From assembly GCA_002359025.1 (NCBI GenBank), contig DEPZ01000064.1, positions 2,095-17,289 of the forward strand: a stretch of 15,195 nt of DNA. The letters are read 5' to 3'. Numbering within the stretch: position 1 is the first letter of the stretch; each line of letters starts with the position of its first letter. The translations under genes and the position numbers were made by a program. The notes below the pieces were generated by a model. The model ran no database searches. It worked only from the letters and a program-made list of their open reading frames with translations, and was not told the origin of the DNA. The DNA comes from Erysipelotrichaceae bacterium UBA3379. Its GTDB lineage: Bacteria; Bacillota_I; Bacilli_A; Erysipelotrichales; Coprobacillaceae. This document shows, piece after piece, positions 13,064 through 15,195 of this stretch.

Positions 13064-14263
13064 ATGAAGTTAGTTGTTGTTGGTGTAAATCATGAAGAAA
13101 TGGATATGGATGAAAGAAAGTTATTTTATTTTCACGAAAGTGATAAATTGGCTTTTTCTACAAAGTTATTAGATTTGATGATTGATCAAGTGTGTATTCT
13201 TTCTACATGTAATAGAAGTGAAGTTTATGTGATGTGTGATGATTCTTTTGATGAAAGTAAATTGAAAGAAGCATTTCTTTCTTATTTTCATCAGGATAAT
13301 CCTCATATAATGCTTTTATCAAAAGAAGAAGCTTTACTTCATTTGTTAGAAGTCTCTTGTGGATTGCAGTCAATGGTTGTAGGAGAAGACCAGATATTGC
13401 ATCAGATCAAAGAAGCGTTGTCATGGACAATGCAACAAAAATTTGGGGGAAAAGAATTATATTATATCTTGCAAAATGTGATTTCATTTGCAAAAACAAT
13501 GAGATCGACTTATGCAATGAGTGAACATCCTTTATCAGTGAGTTATATAGGGTATCAATGTTTGCAGGAGTACTTAAAAGTGGATGATAAAATTATGATA
13601 TGTGGTATTGGTGAAATGGCTAGACTTATGTTAGAATATTTAAAGGGCTATTCTATTTATCTTGTCAATCGTACATATGAAAATGTTGAACCTTATTTAA
13701 ATGATCATACGACATATGTTCCATTTGATAATCGTTATGATTATATTGAAGATGTAGATATTGTGATTTCAGCAACGGCTTCTCCACATGTCTTATTTAA
13801 AAAAGAAAAATTATCATCGAGACCACAAGTTTTCTTAGATTTGGCTATGCCTAGAGATATAGATCATTCTATAAAGACAATGAAGAATAAAGTCTTAATT
13901 GATATGGATGATTTAAAAAGTATCTCATTACAACAATTAGAAAAAAGAAAAGAAATTTGTGAGATAATTAAAAAAGAATGTATTTTAAAAAAAGATGAGT
14001 TATTACAAGGACTGGCACATATGAAAAGCGATAATATTATACAAAGAATGCAAGCAAGATATTTAGATATTTCTGATGAAACATATCAATTATTAAAGAA
14101 TAAATTAGACTTAAGTCCAAGAGAAGATTATATTTTAAAGAAAGTCTTGAAATCATCATTTTTAAGACTTATGAAAGATCCTATACGTGTATTAAAGAGT
14201 GATGATTTCAATCAACAACAATATATAGAGTTTGTAGAAAAAATGTTAGAAACAAAGGAGTAA
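13064..14263 (+). CDS. hemA: Glutamyl-tRNA reductase
   Basis: HemA reduces glutamyl-tRNA to glutamate-1-semialdehyde, the first committed step of tetrapyrrole synthesis by the C5 route. Its 399 residues match the family. The catalytic Cys49 lies in LSTCNRSEVY (46-55), His93 precedes the LEVSCGLQSMVVGEDQIL block (94-111), and the NADPH domain opens with ICGIGEMARLML. The C-terminal dimerisation helices include EYILKKVLKS-like sequence. The sequence is more diverged than a typical Bacillus HemA, as is common in siroheme-only clusters of Clostridia-like bacteria. AAAGGAG sits before the ATG. It lies 63 bases after asrC and 5 bases before hemC, which argues for dedicated siroheme supply to the sulfite reductase. 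Confidence 0.93.
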   Translation: MKLVVVGVNHEEMDMDERKLFYFHESDKLAFSTKLLDLMIDQVCILSTCNRSEVYVMCDDSFDESKLKEAFLSYFHQDNPHIMLLSKEEALLHLLEVSCGLQSMVVGEDQILHQIKEALSWTMQQKFGGKELYYILQNVISFAKTMRSTYAMSEHPLSVSYIGYQCLQEYLKVDDKIMICGIGEMARLMLEYLKGYSIYLVNRTYENVEPYLNDHTTYVPFDNRYDYIEDVDIVISATASPHVLFKKEKLSSRPQVFLDLAMPRDIDHSIKTMKNKVLIDMDDLKSISLQQLEKRKEICEIIKKECILKKDELLQGLAHMKSDNIIQRMQARYLDISDETYQLLKNKLDLSPREDYILKKVLKSSFLRLMKDPIRVLKSDDFNQQQYIEFVEKMLETKE

Positions 14264-14268
14264 TATTC

Positions 14269-15165
14269 ATGAAAGTGATTATTGGAAGTAGAGGAAGTAC
14301 ATTGGCTTTAAAACAGAGTGAAGAAGTGAAGTCTGTTTTAAAACAAGCTTATCCTCATTTCGATATTGATATAGAAGTCATTCATACTAAAGGAGATAAG
14401 ATTTTAGATAAACCATTAAATCAAATAGGTGATAAAGGTCTTTTTACACAAGAAATAGAAGAGAAATTATTAAATGGTGAAATAGATTTAGCAGTTCATT
14501 CGATGAAAGATATGCCAAGTGTCTTACCTGATGGTTTAATGTTTGCAGGAACATTAGAAGCTCAAGATCATAGAGATTGTCTTGTTTTTAATCATTTATA
14601 TACATCTTTAAATGAACTTCCTCAAGGTGCAGTTGTTGGTACAGGAAGTCCGAGAAGACGTACACAATTATTGAAACATCGTCCTGATTTGAATATTGTT
14701 GGAATCAGAGGAAATGTAGAAACAAGGCTAAGAAAAATGAAAGAAGAGAATATGGATGCAATTGTACTAGCAAGTGCAGGATTAAAGCGTTTAGGTAAAG
14801 AAAATATTATTGGAGAATACTTAGATGAAAGTGTGATGGTTCCGGCTTGTAATCAAGGTATATTGGCTTTAGAAGTGAAGGAAGGTTCTTGGTTATTGCC
14901 TTATCTTGAAAAGATAGAAAACAAAGCATCTACAAAGAGAATGGAATTAGAAAGATTGTATTTAGAAACAGTGGGTGGAAGTTGTCATATGCCAATAGGT
15001 TGTCATGTAGAATGTGTTCATGAAGGTATAGAAGTTAACTGTGTACTGGGAAATGAAGAAGAAACATGTCTTTATACACATCATGAAGTGATAAGTGATC
15101 ACTATCAACAAAGAATAAAAGAGATAGCTAACATGTTGAAAGAAAAGGTGGAAAATCATGGGTAA
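14269..15165 (+). CDS. hemC: Porphobilinogen deaminase (hydroxymethylbilane synthase)
   Basis: HemC links four porphobilinogen units into hydroxymethylbilane, the linear precursor of uroporphyrinogen III. The 298-residue protein contains GSRGSTLAL (6-14), the catalytic Asp81 in HSMKDMP (77-83), GTGSPRRR (124-131), GIRGNVETRL (145-154) and the dipyrromethane-cofactor Cys239 in GGSCHMPIG (236-244). AAAGGAG lies ahead of the ATG. Its 3' end overlaps the next start by eight bases, so the two are probably translationally coupled. The order hemA-hemC-methyltransferase is usual for siroheme/cobalamin precursor operons of anaerobic Firmicutes. Confidence 0.96.
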   Translation: MKVIIGSRGSTLALKQSEEVKSVLKQAYPHFDIDIEVIHTKGDKILDKPLNQIGDKGLFTQEIEEKLLNGEIDLAVHSMKDMPSVLPDGLMFAGTLEAQDHRDCLVFNHLYTSLNELPQGAVVGTGSPRRRTQLLKHRPDLNIVGIRGNVETRLRKMKEENMDAIVLASAGLKRLGKENIIGEYLDESVMVPACNQGILALEVKEGSWLLPYLEKIENKASTKRMELERLYLETVGGSCHMPIGCHVECVHEGIEVNCVLGNEEETCLYTHHEVISDHYQQRIKEIANMLKEKVENHG

Positions 15166-15195
15166 AGTGTATTTGGTAGGTGCTGGTTGTGGTGC
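15158..15195 (+). CDS. Uroporphyrinogen-III C-methyltransferase, 5' end (partial)
   Basis: An ATG at 15158, preceded by AAAAGGTGG, opens MGKVYLVGAGCG and runs off the window. KVYLVGAGxG is the N-terminal signature of SUMT (CobA), often fused to HemD in this gene order. The usual Pro of GPG is replaced by Cys here. The enzyme would make precorrin-2, the branch precursor of siroheme. Only 12 complete codons are visible, so fusion to HemD cannot be judged. Confidence 0.75.
   Translation, partial: MGKVYLVGAGCG

Noticed and set aside
1..15195. CRISPR arrays, tRNA/rRNA genes, prophage attachment sites or intact insertion sequences.
   Set aside because: No regularly spaced repeats, no tRNA cloverleaf or rRNA core, and no transposase with terminal repeats were found by reading both strands.

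Overview
The window is about 15.2 kb of very AT-rich, gene-dense DNA from a low-GC Gram-positive anaerobe. Strong AGGAGG-type ribosome sites, oxygen-sensitive Fe-S and rubredoxin proteins, an anaerobic AsrABC sulfite reductase and Firmicute-type regulators point to a gut Firmicute. My best guess is an Erysipelotrichia/Coprobacillaceae-type organism. That is an inference from style, not a proven placement.

Layout. (1) 1-502: two tandem 3' remnants of a gene family that looks like the C-terminal tail of Rpn/PD-(D/E)XK putative transposases; the second copy is frameshifted. (2) 503-1947: a promoter carrying a perfect 19-bp palindromic operator, then a translationally coupled pair encoding a rubredoxin-helical-rubredoxin protein and a ferredoxin-rubredoxin fusion, ending in a bidirectional terminator. 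(3) 2043-2345, minus strand: a small protein with a Cys/His-rich tail. (4) 2559-3299, minus strand: a DeoR-family repressor, divergent from (5) 3540-9048, a six-gene operon. Its order is purine nucleoside phosphorylase, MFS transporter, DUF985-type cupin, methylthioribose-1-phosphate isomerase (MtnA), Gfo/Idh/MocA dehydrogenase and class II aldolase, ending in a strong terminator. (6) 9110-10012, minus strand: a LysR regulator, divergent from (7) asrA-asrB-asrC (10125-13000), followed by hemA, hemC and the start of a uroporphyrinogen-III methyltransferase gene that runs off the window.

How the parts work together. The six-gene operon reads as a salvage route for 5'-modified nucleosides, the by-products of S-adenosylmethionine chemistry (5'-deoxy- or 5'-methylthio-nucleosides). 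Phosphorolysis would give a 5-modified ribose-1-phosphate, MtnA would isomerise it to the ribulose-1-phosphate, and the FucA-like aldolase would cleave that to dihydroxyacetone phosphate plus an aldehyde. This is the logic of the known 'DHAP shunt', but with an inosine/guanosine-type phosphorylase and three extra genes of unknown role. The repressor probably senses a sugar phosphate made by this pathway. Downstream, AsrABC reduces sulfite to sulfide and AsrC needs siroheme; hemA, hemC and the methyltransferase make siroheme precursors, so enzyme and cofactor supply are encoded together. The rubredoxin pair is most likely an oxidative-stress or electron-transfer module.

The most interesting leads are the composition of the salvage operon, a His-to-Asp change in the predicted 5'-group pocket of its phosphorylase, the perfect palindrome inside the rubredoxin promoter, and a hairpin between the Shine-Dalgarno sequence and start codon of the phosphorylase gene. 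No intergenic stretch exceeds 300 bases.
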